The notes under the pieces: generated by a model | Database searches by the model: none | Seen by the model: only the letters and a program-made list of their open reading frames with translations | Told to the model about the DNA's origin: nothing | Translations under genes and position numbers: made by a program | DNA from: Siphonodentalium dalli | Lineage: Eukaryota; Mollusca; Scaphopoda; Gadilida; Siphonodentaliidae | Reading direction: 5' to 3' | Assembly: GCA_032622095.1 (NCBI GenBank) | Contig: CP136069.1 | Span: 157,097,043-157,161,042, forward strand | Length of the DNA: 64,000 nt | Part shown: piece after piece, positions 24,201 to 39,200 of the stretch | Layout of the letters: each line of letters begins with the position of its first letter | Position numbering within the stretch: the first letter of the stretch is position 1

Positions 24201-27200
24201 GTTTTATTTTAATTAAGAGCCAAGATAGAGAGGAACTCCCCCGACCTAAGTGGTCCCGCTTATGGCATGTTTAAGGAAGAGAGGACAGCATAGACCGAAA
24301 TGCGCAGTTGGCAGCATGGCTTCAGGCCCTTATGATCGGGCATCTGTGCCATGGGGATGGGATGCCACTCGAACGGGGTGGTCCCCTGCCTGCGTCTTAG
24401 GAAAGGTCGGTAATGCTGGTCAATGAGCTTCCTCGAAAGCTTAGCTGGACAGCGCAAACGTCTTTGCCTGTTTTATTGTCTATGTGCCAGATAATCAAAT
24501 TGATATGGGCAATAGAAGTATGAAGAGCCATGCTGATGGCCTCTTGTCGGAAAGGCTATTGGCAGTGGTCGTGGGACACATGGCAATATAAATGCTTTCC
24601 ATGTAAATATGCTTCATTCGTGTGTGAAGTATATTCGCCATATCAACGGTATGAAAGGTCGGGACACGTATATATTTTAAAATTCATTGAGACTCCAACT
24701 AGTCCATGAATACCTTCAAAATACCTACCATGCCCTTTATGAACAATACATGCTGTATTGGATGTACAGCCTGTTCTTGTACCAAGCTCACATTTGATAT
24801 AGTTACTTGTCATAAATAATGTCTCCCCCCACCTTCCTCGTCTTGGAATACCACTGCTATTATATCGTTATTCATTGGGGAATGTCATCCAGGCCACGGT
24901 CGCCAGTTATTGCCAGTGGGCCAGTTACCTGGAGGGGTCAAGTAACCACGACTCTAAATACCTGTCAGGCTGGAATCATTCACATAATTGAATCAAGAAG
25001 GGGAAAGGTTGTTCAAACCAAAGTATCTTCAAATATATTTTTAGATAGTGAAACCATGAGTAAACACCGTCAGAGTGACGATAAGCCTCTTGCCTTACTC
25101 TAGCGAATGCAAACCGGAGCACCCATGATTTGTAATTTTGTGTCCCAATTAGAGCCATATCCAGAATCGTAGTAATCCAGCCCCCCCCGCTTCTTTTCGG
25201 TAAACCTACACAGGAAGGAAAACAATTATGTTTGTATTCCGGAAGGAGACACCATTTTGTCAAGATACAACCCAGCAATTTTGAAAGGATGGGTTAATTT
25301 TTGGATACAATTCAGAATAACTCAAATCTGGAATTGAGACAATAGTGAAACTGTCATCACGATTAATTTTAGTGTCATGCTTGCAATCATTAAATGCTAG
25401 CAGTTATAAATTTTGACAGTGAAGTTGAAGCACTGTACGAGAATCGAATCATGTACTCAACAGAATTCTGACTCCTGTCAGATGTCAATCCCTGTCTGAA
25501 ATTAATGACACTAACGAATCTTAGTACGACAACAGTCATTATTTTTCTGATATTGATAAACTGTAGTCTGATAAATTCAAGCGTCGACCAACACATCTAA
25601 ATCATAGGAGACATGTGTGACAGTATTAAAACAGAAAACACAAAGTATTTTGTGAAAGCATGTTGTTTAGATGAGATCTAGCGACTCCAGTAGTGTTCTG
25701 TAACATGCACACACCTAGGTGTGTACATGTGCAGCGTAGTGCACCCACGACAACATACCTGAACAAGTGTTGTAATGGGGAAAATCGGCATTTGCATTCG
25801 GATTTTATTCAGTAATCTCAAATGGGACTTGTTAGCCTGACAAACTTGGTATCGGACCGAGTTCTGATTTCTGTCAGAATACCCTGACCAGGGTGAAATC
25901 CCCGGTCCGCTAGCACATGGCTGAGATTGTTACATTGAAGGTGATGCTCCGTTACGAGAATCAAACCATGAACATAATTATAACACTTGTCCAATATCAA
26001 TCTCTGTCAATTTATTAAAGTAATAATGACACTACTGTTTTTACATTGAATTGATAAACCCAGATGTAAATTGTAATCAACTTTTAAGTTCAAATGTGAC
26101 CAACACATCTGGATCAGATGTATTGAGCCATAAAACAACAAAGTATTATGAGAAAGAATGTAGTTCATAACATTATGATAAATAGCGTCAGTAGCGATGG
26201 TAATTATTGCTAAATAAATGTCCACGCATAAATAAATTCCCACAAAATTAGGAGACTTCCGGTAACAAACACGTGGCATTTTTTATATCTGACAAATTAT
26301 ATCATACCTTATAGGTTCTATAATAATTACATAGATGAATTGTTCACAATAGTCTATGCACCTCGTAAGGCCTTGAAATGGCGGCTGATTATGGCGAAAT
26401 GTCGATTTTCAGATTCGAAAAATATTAAGTCTGCCGCCTATTCGAAAACACGGAACAATTGTATGTTTTGAAGCGAAACGGTCCGTGAATTCGAAACAAT
26501 AATTCTAAAAACTAATGCGTAGGCGACCAGTAATTATTGTATCGATAAATTGAATTTGTTGTCTAGTTGTTAAACGACAAATTCGGAACAATACTCCCTT
26601 TAGACTTCTCTCTTTGGTAGCAGAAAATAAACTGGCAGATTCAGTCGGTTATATTGGGACTGCGCATGCGTGACTAATCCGAGCAAGACCGCGAGGTACC
26701 GTAGGCGACCACACACAAAAAGTTAACCCCTTTTCTACTATGGTTTTACAAACGCAGGACATCTATCCATATAGTTCAGTGTGAACGGCTTCCTTTAGCG
26801 GAAATATAAGCCTGGTATCTTGTCAAAAGTTTATGGATATTGTTTTTATCCATCACCAAAGTTTAGAAGTCGTTAACATCTATTAAAATTGTTTACATGG
26901 GATAATGGGAGTTTTTTCAGGAACCATTTAAATTGATTGCAAAATGTTTTGGTTTCAATCCTGAGCAAGTGCCTTTATTATTATAGTTGAAGTCGCTGCT
27001 TTTGCTGTATTTTAGCACGTCCTAAAATAAAGCCATGGTTTATTTTGCAACCTTTATCTATCTAGTAGACAACAAAGGTGATTGATAAATATTGAATATG
27101 TAGCTAGTGCAGTCGCTTCAACTGTTTATGTCCGTGCAGAGTCCAGTAGGCAATAGTAGTAGTTATCGGAGGATAAATAGTTTCCTGGCACACTGTTCAT

Positions 27201-30200
27201 GTCCCTACTCTGGGAAGTTATCTGGTTTGTAAACACCTCAAAATATGTCAAATAAGGGAATTGTTGGGAACGATGTTATTGGTTGGTACAGATGAAGGAA
27301 ATTTTTGTTAAATATTTCTGTAGCCTTACCTCTTGTGGGAATCCGTGCTCTGATAAGCGGCATGCATAGAGGAACTTATAAACCTGTAAAAAAAAAACAA
27401 TATTTCAAGCTACATAATAATTGACATTAAAATTACCACAGATGTGTAAATATAGAACCTGGATATTTGTTCTTTGTGCAATTTCAAAGAGTGTGATGAA
27501 ATATGGTCAACAACATTTTGTCCACACAATTTATCTGGCCAAATGGTATTCGCTCCTCTTGCCATGAAGAAAACGTCAGTTTCTGAAGTTTTTTTAGTAC
27601 CTAATAAGTCTAATAAGAAAACTAGGTCTCAGGGTGTCTGGTTGTACTCGGGTTCTCTCCCATAAGTTAATTTTTTTATGATATAGTTCAACAAACAGTC
27701 AAACATTGAGTGGTAGTAAGTTCCATCAGCCACTTCACTTTGGAGTTTTATTTATTGTCCACTTTGGCAGAAATTCCAAATTATCGTTCTAAATTTGTAA
27801 AATGAACATATAATTCCAAAGTAAATTAATATTTATTATTACCTAGTTTTATTTCAATGGTCAGCCATTTATACAAGGAACCCCTTGTACAAAACTACCT
27901 TGAACTCTCCTATTCTTTAATCTGAGAAACATATCATACTCATAGAGGTCAGTGAGAGAAGCTAATTAAATTACCTGGAAGGAAGGAAGTCTGAAATGCT
28001 TATTTCCAAGAGACATGGCATATTCGTAGATTTCTGTACACTGTATACCCTCATTCCGTGTGAATTCCTCGAGTGAAAGGCTACAAAATAAAGACAATAA
28101 CTTTATATGGCACTTTAACACCGAAATTACATGGAATTTTAATTCCAAATGGATCTGTTGTAAGAACCATGCACTCAGTAATTACATTTTCAATGTTCAG
28201 CAGTTTCATTTTTGATGCCTGATGCAGGGTTGTCAATCAGAGAATATGTACTGAACCGAAATGAATGCCAACACATTAGGTGTATTGGAATTCGCATTCT
28301 TGATTGTTCATGAATGGCAGATTACCAAGACCGAACACCGAGAACAAGTTCTTGCCGATACAAAACTTGAAATCCTAACCTGCTAACATGTACTTGAAAT
28401 CCTAACCCACGAACATGTACTTGAAATCCTAACCCACGAACATGTACTTGAAATCCTAACTCGCGAACATGTACTTGGCCTGTTCTCGAATCATGATCAC
28501 AGAGGTTCACAGAGGGTAAAATTGGTGATGCTAGGAGTGCAGGATAGTGTCATAAATACAGTCTCTGGGGACCCCATTCTGCAAATGTCAGACACACTAC
28601 TTCCAGACTTCACGAAACATTTGCAAATCTTGTCCTTGTGCCCAGCTCAGAAATGGATGTCTTTAAAAACAAACTGTACAATCCTGTAGTAACATATAGG
28701 GCTTTTTATAGGCAAAAACGAAAAGCTAGGATATTGTGTAGTCTATCCACTATCCTTGGTATATTACCACAATCTATCAAATGATATATTTATAATTTTA
28801 ATAGATGGCAAAAAAACGTCATGTACCCATGAATGTTTCCAACTGAACTTCTATGTGCCATACCGAATGTTATTTTATCAGAAAATACTATTTTGTGGGG
28901 ATCACAGGAACTCAGTCATTGTGAAAATATTTAAATATTTTGACGCGGTTCAAACATTTATCTCTAAAACAAAGCGATTTTCATAACGCTGTCATTTGTG
29001 CAAACATCGTGAAAAGCATTGAAACCTGCTGACAGCGAAATTTACCCCTCGCTCTCTCTTGATCTTTATCTCTCCAGCCTCTCATAACATCATCATGACT
29101 ATAATTACAATATTTCCATTCCTTCCTTTCTGACCACCCTCTCCACTTAAGGAGGAGTGGGTGCGAAAAAAAGAGGAGCAAACTTAACAAAAGCCCTTTG
29201 GCTTGTTGTTTAATCCCCTTGCCAATCAATCCATCTATACTACTGTATTTATCTGTCAAAACTGTTGTTAAATGTTCATATATGTTATTATGATTGTAAT
29301 AAAATATGTTTTACACTGTTTCCAAGGGCTATAATAAAGTTTATATATAAATTCTGACTCACTTGTGGCTGGCACCAACTAATACTATCTTGGAAGTCTT
29401 CTTTGTGAAAGCGCCAAATCCAACTTGAGCCATTAGGTAACAGAAATGACTAGCATGTAGAAATCCTTGAGAGGCTGGAATGTTACTAAGTTTGTCAGAA
29501 AATAGCTATAAATAGGCAATATAAATTGGATATTACAATTGATTTTAAATGTAACATAATGACAACAATAACTAGAGATGTGACTGTCCCAATGACTAAG
29601 GATACCCCCACCACACCACCCCCGGTGTTTTTTAAAACACTAAGATGTTTCACAGGTCAATAAACATAAAGTTAAATTTATAAAATAATATATTCCCATT
29701 GCAGGTGTACAACACTAATCCCTAACCCTAATCCTAAGTCTGTTGACTGAAAAATGTAGGAATAAAAGCTCGGACAAAAAAATGCATGTTGCAAAAAGGG
29801 GAATAACTCCAAAAAAAATAGTCGTCATAATCAGAGGTGCACAGATTCCCATGGTACTAAATATCTGTGCCAAGTTTAAAAGAAAATTGACCCAAAAATG
29901 TAGTAGTAAAAGCGCGGACAAAATTATACATGTTGCGAAAATGTTCTAAGTCGAAAAAGGGGGATAACTCCACCAAAAAAAGTCGGACAGACGTCATAAT
30001 CGCATGTGCACAGGTTCCCATGGTACTAAATATCTGTGCCAAGTTTAAAAAAAATTTACCTAAAAATGTAGGAATAAAAGCTCAGACAAAATTATACATG
30101 TTGCAAAAATTGTCTAAGTCGAAAAAGGAGGACAACTCCACCAAAAAAAGTCCGACAGATGTCATAATTGCAGGTGCACAGGTTCCCATGGTGGTTGATG

Positions 30201-33200
30201 TCTGTGCAATGTTTCACAGAAAATGATTAAAAATCGACTGAGAAATACTCCAGACAAATTTGTGTCCACGGACAGACAATGGACAAGCTGATTCCAGTAT
30301 ACCCCCCCATCCCCGATACGTCTTTTTCGGAGCTTGACTTTTTGGAATCAACTAACTGAATATTCATAGTAAAAAATAAATAAATTTATGAAATAAAAAC
30401 CAAAGTTGTATCAGTTCGCTCGGAAATCCATCCTCCAATAAGGTGTCTTTTAATCTCTCGGCTGCTGTACGTCAGTACCGAGTAGGGACCTAAATGGTCA
30501 TGTTGTGTGCTATACATCCATACTGAGTACAGACCTAATTCCGCGAGCTAGCAGGCGACTGTCATTCATAAGGGGAAGTAAGAAATTAGTGCAACTGATC
30601 CAGTGTCTCTCAACATTGCAAACAATGTATGGTGTTCTAGGATTGCTAATGATAGCAGCCTTTGCATGTGGTCATTTGTATGGTCTTCACAGCATTCCCA
30701 TTCAATTTTTCCACTGTAACATGGGCAGAACATCAACGTCACCGCACACAATGTCATTCAGCAGTGAAGAGGTTAAGATAGCCAATATTACTAAATATGT
30801 ATTCTCCTTGGTGAAAAGTTAAAACAACTTTGAAGACAATAAAAACTAAAACAAAAACCTCAAAACAAGGGTCAGAAATAAACAAGCTAAACTCTGACTA
30901 TACCTAATGTATCTCCTAGTGTGGTGATACTTTTCCTGTCCAGGTCTGGCTTATGACTGTGGTTAGATAAAATCATAGCAAGATGTGGCCTCCAGTCACC
31001 CCAATGGTCGTCACTTATACACTGTAAAATAATTAATATATATGATTAAATCATGGTCGTCACTTATACACTGTAAAATAATGAATACATATATGATAAA
31101 ATAATGGTCATCACTTATACACAGTAAAATAATGAATATATATGATAAAACTACTCATGGTTGTCACTTATACACTGTAAAGTAATGAATAGATATCATA
31201 AAATCAAGGCCGTCGCTGTTATAAATTATCCACCCCCCCCCCCCCCCCCCCCCCATCTGCATTTACTCTTTGCCACCAAAATGTTTGAAAAGCAAGCTTT
31301 TATATTAGTGTGACCTAAATATATTTTTATCAGCAAATATATTGAAGGCCGATCTGCTGAGAATTGTATCCATTCATGAGCAAAGAGTTATATTCAAATT
31401 TACCTGTTTAAAAAGCCAGCCACTTTACTTTTTCATGTGGCAGTAACCAGTGTCAATATGTTTGTCTTCATTTGTGAGGGGAAAATTGATCAATGCACCT
31501 GTTTTGAAGTGGAGTGTACAAACATCAATAATGAGCTGTATGAAAAAAAGAGAGCACTTTCTATTCTGTAAGACTTACTGTTGTGGCTGCTGGTTGTCGC
31601 CCTGACATCAATTGATACAAGGTTTGCAAGGGATCATTCATCCTCATAGCACTGTTAGCAAATCTGTGGAAGGAAATCAAAATAGATCGATCATAACCTC
31701 ACATTAAGACAGTGTTAATTTCCCATTGGATCAGATTGGATTGTATTAATTATTTCGCAATGTTTACCTCCCATGAAACATTTCTGGTCAACAATTTTTG
31801 CAATGTTTACTGCTCAGACCGAGACGTCTCGAAATAACTCATGGAAATGTATGAATATGACGTTTTTTATTGGACTGAAAAACGACTTCCTTATTCTCGT
31901 AGAACATGGACACCTGTGTTGTTAATGAATGTTTTGCAGACTCGAGAGACATGTTTATTCGGTATAATTAAAAACAATGATGAATGAGTGAGGGGAACAT
32001 TGTGAGTAGTCTCCCCTTGGAACCAATATCTCCGTCGGCGAACGCCGCAATTTTCCCCTCAAGCCCAGTTATCATTTTTATAATAATGCATGGTTGATAA
32101 GGTAAGATATTCAAATGAAGGTACTGCAATGAAACTGTTCTGGGGGAACTATTTTAGATTGCAGTTGCACATTTGTCAGTGATACAACTTTACAACAAGT
32201 GTATGGGGTATGTGAATTTTTTTTTAAATTTAACCAGCAGATTGCTTTTGCTTGAATACATGTAAAAACTAGCAAGTGATTTCCAGTTTTATATCCTGTA
32301 AATCTGTTAATTTGCTTGCATATAAATATTACACAACATCATCCAATATTATAAAGACTGGGAGTTTCATAAAATTGTTGATATCTTAGCCTGGAAATAT
32401 GTAGAATGAGGTCCCCAGAGGGTGAATTTAGTATTCTTTAATATTTACCCAACACTGTGACCCACCCCTCATCCCCAACACTGATGAACACCCGTTCCCA
32501 CAACTAAGACCTCCATCTCATATTTCAATATCAATCCCCAGGTCAAAATCAAGTGATCGCTCCCAAATATAATTTATGTGTTGGTCAAGCCTGCAAGTAG
32601 TATGTCATTGGCAAATGAGATCACCAGGGGTAAATTTAGTAATGCTATTCCGCATGGTGGGCTAGCATCACCAAATTCATCCCCTTGGAACCTAATTCTG
32701 CATAGGCCTCAACTGCTATGGGAAACCTAGGATCAGATTAAGTTCCCCAGTTGAAGTTGGTGATGTTCACCCATTAGCCACATCGATTATGCATTTTATC
32801 TTCTGCAAATTAAGAGATATAGAAACTGAACAGAAGGGAAACAGTAACTAAAAATTTCATCCCAGAAGATGAGGACTAAGCAGAATGAGGTCCCCAGTGG
32901 GTAAATTTAGTGATGAGCTTGGGGAGCATGAGGGGTAGCATCACTAAATTCACCCTCAGGGGATGTCATTCTGCAAATGACAGACACAATATTTCCAGGC
33001 TCATTGACAAGTAGTTTGCTTAAGAAATGTTCAAATAATAAGTTCAAAAAACGACCATAGGTGGATTCCACTTGCCACCTGGAACATTTCCCTCCAATAA
33101 ATAGGACTCATTCTGTATTTGTATTATCTGTCGTCCCCTTTTTTTTTTAAACCGGAGGAACCGAGAGTAACATACCTTGTCATGACATTAGCATGAGATC

Positions 33201-36200
33201 TTGAGTCCATTTTACTTGCTAGAAACAAGGCATGACCCCAAAGGTTATGTTTCATTGACCATTCAAGGGCATCCTGAAAAAAAGAAAACCAGATAAAGAA
33301 ATCTTGCATCACTCACAAGCAGAAACCTCATACAACTGGGAAAGTGGGAATCAAAAGTGTGGCATATGCTCCCCAAGTTCAGTAATAAAATTCACTTTAT
33401 CTACTAATTAGATCTCAAAGCAGTCACATGGGTGTTAAAAGATTACCAGCAATTTTGATGTATTCAAAATACTATTCGTTGGTTAAAAGTCAATTCAAAT
33501 TGGAAAAGATATCAATGTCGATTTGAATATTAACCCTTTCAGACTAACATATATTACCCAGGTAAATACCCCTTGAGACTTGAATCAATTTATTATATTA
33601 TATATTATTCATTGAAATGCCTTTTCAGTGCCACTAAATATTTTATTTGCGCATACATCAGGTACACAAGAACTCCAATAAGGGTATCTGGGGTTCATGA
33701 TACATTCCTTTTATCGGGTGTGAGGAGTCACCACTACCTTTAGCAGGTAACGAACCCAGTGACCTTGGAATTGTTATCAATGGTATTATTACTTTTTTTT
33801 TTTTTTTTTGGGCCTATATATTCGCTATATATGAGCCCTTGTTAACTTTATATCAGTCCTTGACCTTCAGTCTTAGGCTGATATAAAGTTACCTTGGGCA
33901 GATAATATTCTATTAACAACCTCTAATTATTATTATTACCACTTTAAAGGGCGTTCTCTAGTAGGTTAACATTGTTTTACCCGCACGATAAGATTCCATA
34001 ATTTTGAGGCCATGTTGACCGGAAGCGGGCGGCAGGCGTTAATGAAGCTTTGTTTTCATTAACACCCGCTTCCGGTTAAGTCACCGATCACGTGATCACA
34101 CTAAGACTGAGTGGTAATAATAATAATACATGCTTTCCGCCAGGTTTTGGGGAACGGGTCCTGTATCCGCCGAGGGGAAAATGCAGTCAATGTTTTCAAT
34201 GTTGTGGAAACACTAGTGGACCTACTTTTGTTGTATCGGCCAATAGAAGAATCAGAGAGTAGATCTGCTGATCGTTTTGCATCCATTTTCTACCCAAGTT
34301 ACTATGCTATTAACCGCAATAACTTTAAAACCTAGAAAATTTATTAGATAAAAATTAATTGCCAGGTTATAGATCACCGGTGGTGAAGGCATTGTGTTGT
34401 TCCCAGTATACGAAAACGTGCCCATTGAAGTTAAACGACTCACTATTCAAGACTCGGCAGATAGTTCGGATGCATAACGTGCCGGAATATAACACTCAGC
34501 AGATAGACGATTAGCAGGTTGGAAGCAATGAAGGAATAGAATAAAGGCGCAATGTTTTAGTTCTAAATATCAAGCTAAATTATAATAAACATAGATAAGA
34601 TGCTTTGAAAAAAATGGAGTGATATATATATTTTACGACATGAAGATAGAATCAGTGGGTATGATTAAATTATCAGCGGTCATTTTTCGTAACCTAACCG
34701 CAGCAACATAACCAGCGGACTCCAAAGCATGTGTTCTAGCGATGTCGGGTTTGATCACTTCCTCAGTTCATCTAAATGTGTCAGCAGGTTGGAGCTAGCG
34801 TGCAACGTGCAGAGCCGAGTGCGCTCGTTCAGAATCCGGCGCATTTCAGTAAAAGCTAAATGAAGTGTACTCTATATTCTAAATGCAACACATCGACCCT
34901 GCACGTTGAATGTTAGCTCCGGCCTACAGACATACTGACATCCAACTTTTAGTGTTAGATCGGTCCGAGTGTGTATTCTCGCTAGAAATCAAATAAAGTT
35001 GTCAACTATTTAAATTTCTTAGTAATGTCCCAACAATATTGAGAAGTAAACATCTTTATACCTTTATACATATGGAATATGTCCTGTGGTATGACAGAAG
35101 GGGAAAAATTGGCTGGGGGAATGGGACCCTTAAAGGGACCCCCTGACCTACTAGCGGAAAGCCTGAATAATATGATTTTGTAAAGCGCCATGGTTTATTA
35201 GCGGCCCTCCAGGAATGATTAACAGCCCTCGGGCCTATTAGCAGCCCTCGTGCTGTTAATCATTCCTGTCGGGCCGTTAATAAACCATAACGCCCTAAAA
35301 AATCATGTTATTGGTATATTCACTAACCTTTTTACGACCAAACAAGAGTAGATGTCGGAATCTATCAGTGGTATCATCCATTGGTGCTTTATTCACCAGA
35401 GATCTGTCCTGAGTAACTTCAAATGAGATCGGATTATCATCGTCTTCCTCATCCTCGAGCAGACTGTCTCGACTCTCAATGATCTTCATGCCTGATGTCT
35501 TGTATTCTAACGTTGATGGCTCATGACCCTCCAGAAGGAGGTCTGCTATGTCTGTTCCAATAATAGTCTGTAAATATAGTAAGGCCAAATAAAAAATAAA
35601 TATATCAAACACTGCCACATTGAAATAAATGGCCCGCATTGGACATTTTATTTAAATTTTTTATATGAAAAAAAATATATATCTGTATATATAAAATTTA
35701 GACATAAGGCCAATGCAAAGGTTATATATATATCCATACTAAACTGGTTTATGAAAAAAATAGGACAGTTTTGGATTATTGTACAGAATAATAGCAATCT
35801 ATTTACCCCATTTTGTTTGATTAGGAGCTCGAGTAACTTCCAAATGAGTTCGACTGAATCTCTATCAACCAGCTCAATGTTATCGGCACATCTCCGTGCC
35901 TTTTTCTGACAAAACAGCAACACTTCATTCTTATGTGTTTCTCCTCTGAAAATAGAGAATAAGAATGCCATAAAAAATTGAGAACTATTGACAGATAAAT
36001 ACACAGAAAGACACGAGTGTGTTAAATTGTTAATAGGTTTGTTGATACAGCATGCCATGAGTGCTAGTACTGAAGAATAGAACAAGTGGCACAGCCTGGA
36101 GTTCTATCCTTCTGCGATGGCACAAGTGTTGTATCAACAAACCTATTAACATACATGTTGTTCTGTGTTTATTACATGTCACACATCCTAGAATAAGTGC

Positions 36201-39200
36201 ATTAATCAATACAGGCTTACAAGGTTTATTTAGGCACATACAGGGCTAGTTTTGTCATGTGTGATAATGTTTTTATTTTATAGTTCCAGTTTGATGGTTG
36301 AAGCGAATGTAATTTTACATCAATGAGATGTGTATGGTATGTACGTTCCATACAGATTTGTAAATATGGAACAGCAATAAAAATGTACTTCTAGGAACAA
36401 GCATGTAATAATACATTAGACGCACCAGTTCAAAATTGTTGGAGCTAATATAATTTGCAGTGATATTTATTGATTTCAGTGTGTTCTTGGCCAATTTTTT
36501 GGCATTTCTTAATTTGTTTGCCCAACTTTTAGAAACTTTGGCCACATTGAAAAAACCAAACCTTAAGATTCATAGAGGAACAAAAATAAAGAAAAAAAAA
36601 CAGAAATAAAAGGCCACTGACATCGAAAAAAGGTAGCTTTTTGGGGCGTTGGCTTTTTTAAAGAACAAAGTTGTCAAATTCTGGAAAAAAAATTATTCCA
36701 ACTTGACGAATGACTTGTGTGTAATCAAAGGTGAACCACACACCAAATATCTTTTGAAGATTGTTCAAGTTGTTATTTAGTAGGATTTCTGGTAGAGGGG
36801 CAGCAGGTCCCTTTTAGGGCCCCCTTCTCCCCCCTCACCCAAATTTCCCCTCCAAAATATTCCCATACCTGATTAATCCATGTGTCATCTGAGTGTCTCC
36901 CACATAACAACATCAGAGAATGATACATAAAGATCATATTAATTAATTGGCTAACGCTGACCAGTAATGTACAATTTTTGGGTATAATTCTTATTTCCTC
37001 ATTCTTATTGGTGTATGCTCCCTGGTTATATCACAATTACATTGTCAAATAACACACTGTTCTGACTTATGACTAATAAGTTATGATTATGTAGACCAGT
37101 TCCAAATGTTCGCTGCTGAAGGTTGGTCAGGAATATTTCATAATATAAAAATTGTTTTCATGAATATAGTTGAACATAGAAATAAATTACACAAAATTTG
37201 CTGTACTGTTGTTGACGGTGGTATGGAAAATTCATATAGCGAATATCAAGACATTCTGTTGAATTTTGCCCATGAAAGTTTTCATTGGGACAACCCAAAA
37301 ATTTAGATTTCTAAGTGCAAAAAGGAGCATAACTCTGTCAAAAATCATCGGACTTTGACAAAATTCAAACTTGACCTGTGTCTCCCTAAATGTGAACTAC
37401 ATACCAAATATCAAGAAATACTGTTGAATATTGCTCAAGTTATCATCATTGAGCTTTCAAAGTTGAAAAAGGACATTTCTCTGTCAAAACTCATCAGACC
37501 ATGACAAAATTCTAACTTGACCTGTGCATTCTCAAATATCAACAACCTGCCAAATCCGATGGAATTTTGATCAATATTGTTTAAATGATGATGGACAGAC
37601 AGACGGACAAACGGACGGACATGGTGATTATAATAGTCCTCCAAAAAAAATTTGGGGGACAATAATATGAGTGTCTTCTGCATCATGGTATATATTATAT
37701 TACCTAACCAATGGCCCGGGAAACGATCTATATTCTGTTGATTCCACTTTATCCTTCAGTAGCTCGTTAACCTCCTGTATGTGTACAACAGCTGGCTGTC
37801 CATCTGCAGGACGATTGGGAAGCACTTGTACGAGCTGTCCTCCAGGGCCAAAGCTTGCCCTGACATGCGGAATCGTGTATTTATGTGGTGTCATACGACC
37901 CTTGGCCACCTCTGGAATAAATTGGAAACCACTATCCATAATTTTGACAAAATAATTTTATAGCCATATGAATGGTCACACACCAACCAACTTGACATGA
38001 CTGTTAATTAGCAGAAATATATCTAGGCTAAAAAAAATTCCTATGCCAGAAATATTTTCTCGGCTAAAAAGCCAAGTATCATTTATAGTCGAATGCCCTA
38101 CAAATAAACCCCTTGAAGTTTAGATTTGTCTTCTAAAGCATTGCTACAGAATTGCATGAAATTCTGTATTGGCTTATACACTCTACAGCTTTTTCTACGA
38201 CATCGACTTTTGCTGTACCTAATTTTGAGGTCTGCACATATATCTTCAGTTTACAATTGGAACTTGGTCAATTATCATGGCAGATTTTAATTGGGTACAG
38301 CTTAAATTGCTGATTATAAAGATAGTCCTTATTATCTCAGTGTTTCTTGGCACTCAACAATGAATTTTTCTGTCTGCGGACTTCCACATTGCAACACTAA
38401 GACATTGTTGGCAGCAGATGTTTCAATATTGCACAATAAATTGGCAGATTCTGAAATTTGCCTCAGCTAAAAATAGCTGACAAAATTTTCTTAGGATCAG
38501 CATGCTAATTAACAAGGCTGTGGCCATATTAAATCTATTTAATCTATTAAGGTTCCAAACCGTATTGGATACCAATATTAATCAGTTTCAGACATCTAAA
38601 AATGTATTGAACAATTATAGATGTTAACCACTTTGTTTTATATATTTAAATATTAGATCTGTAGAGATTCATCGTTACTGCAATGCACCAGCTAAATGCA
38701 CCATAATTTTTCACTTCACAACTAAACATCCAATTTCTCAAGAGTATATGAAGTCTAAAAATGAATATCGAATTCCTGGTGAGCGATAAAATTCTGCTGC
38801 ATTGAAAGCATTAAATTTTGCAGAAGAGGCATAACAATGTTAATAAATAACCTAATTAAATATAGTAGCTTTCTAGAGATTTCAAACACTGTTTGTTTTC
38901 CAAGATTTGGCGAAATAGCACAATAGCCAAAAAGGAATATGTCGAAGGTTCAGCACATTATATCATTGAAGAGTGAAGTGGTTAAATGGTATAGTCAATG
39001 AAAGTAGGCTTAAATAGAGAATGTTACACTTAAAGGTACTCAACCCGATAAAACTCCTCTCAATTACTATTTCAATGGCTTCGGGGGTCAAAAATTTTTG
39101 ATTCGAGTCGAGGAAGTCACCCATCAAAGCTCAGATTTGTTAGATATCGATTTTAGAAATCTATTATTTTTCATTATCGGGAATTCTTTCTGGCCCAGAA

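Larger units (their letters stand above)
22163..26808. mobile_element. Family T large element (~4.6 kb) with inverted ends
   Basis: Starts ATATTTCCGCTAAAGGAAGC and ends with its complement; the inverted ends continue for ~43 bp through CACTGAACTATATGG. The right 170 bp matches the adjacent T MITE. The interior has a decayed coding-like stretch and two duplicated blocks. The superfamily cannot be named from the sequence alone. Confidence 0.72.

Noticed and set aside
28366..28476. CRISPR-like or peptide-repeat gene
   Set aside because: Units are 27 bp, directly adjacent without spacers; a minisatellite.
29716..29735. Telomere-like CCCTAACCCTAA repeat
   Set aside because: Only about two units; too short to mean a telomeric insertion.
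30505..30822. 105-codon plus-strand frame as a nested gene
   Set aside because: No domain, no codon pattern, no splice or promoter context.
35648..36085. 145-codon minus-strand frame as a separate protein
   Set aside because: It contains SEC16 exon 10, and the surrounding residues are intron read-through outside the AG/GT boundaries.
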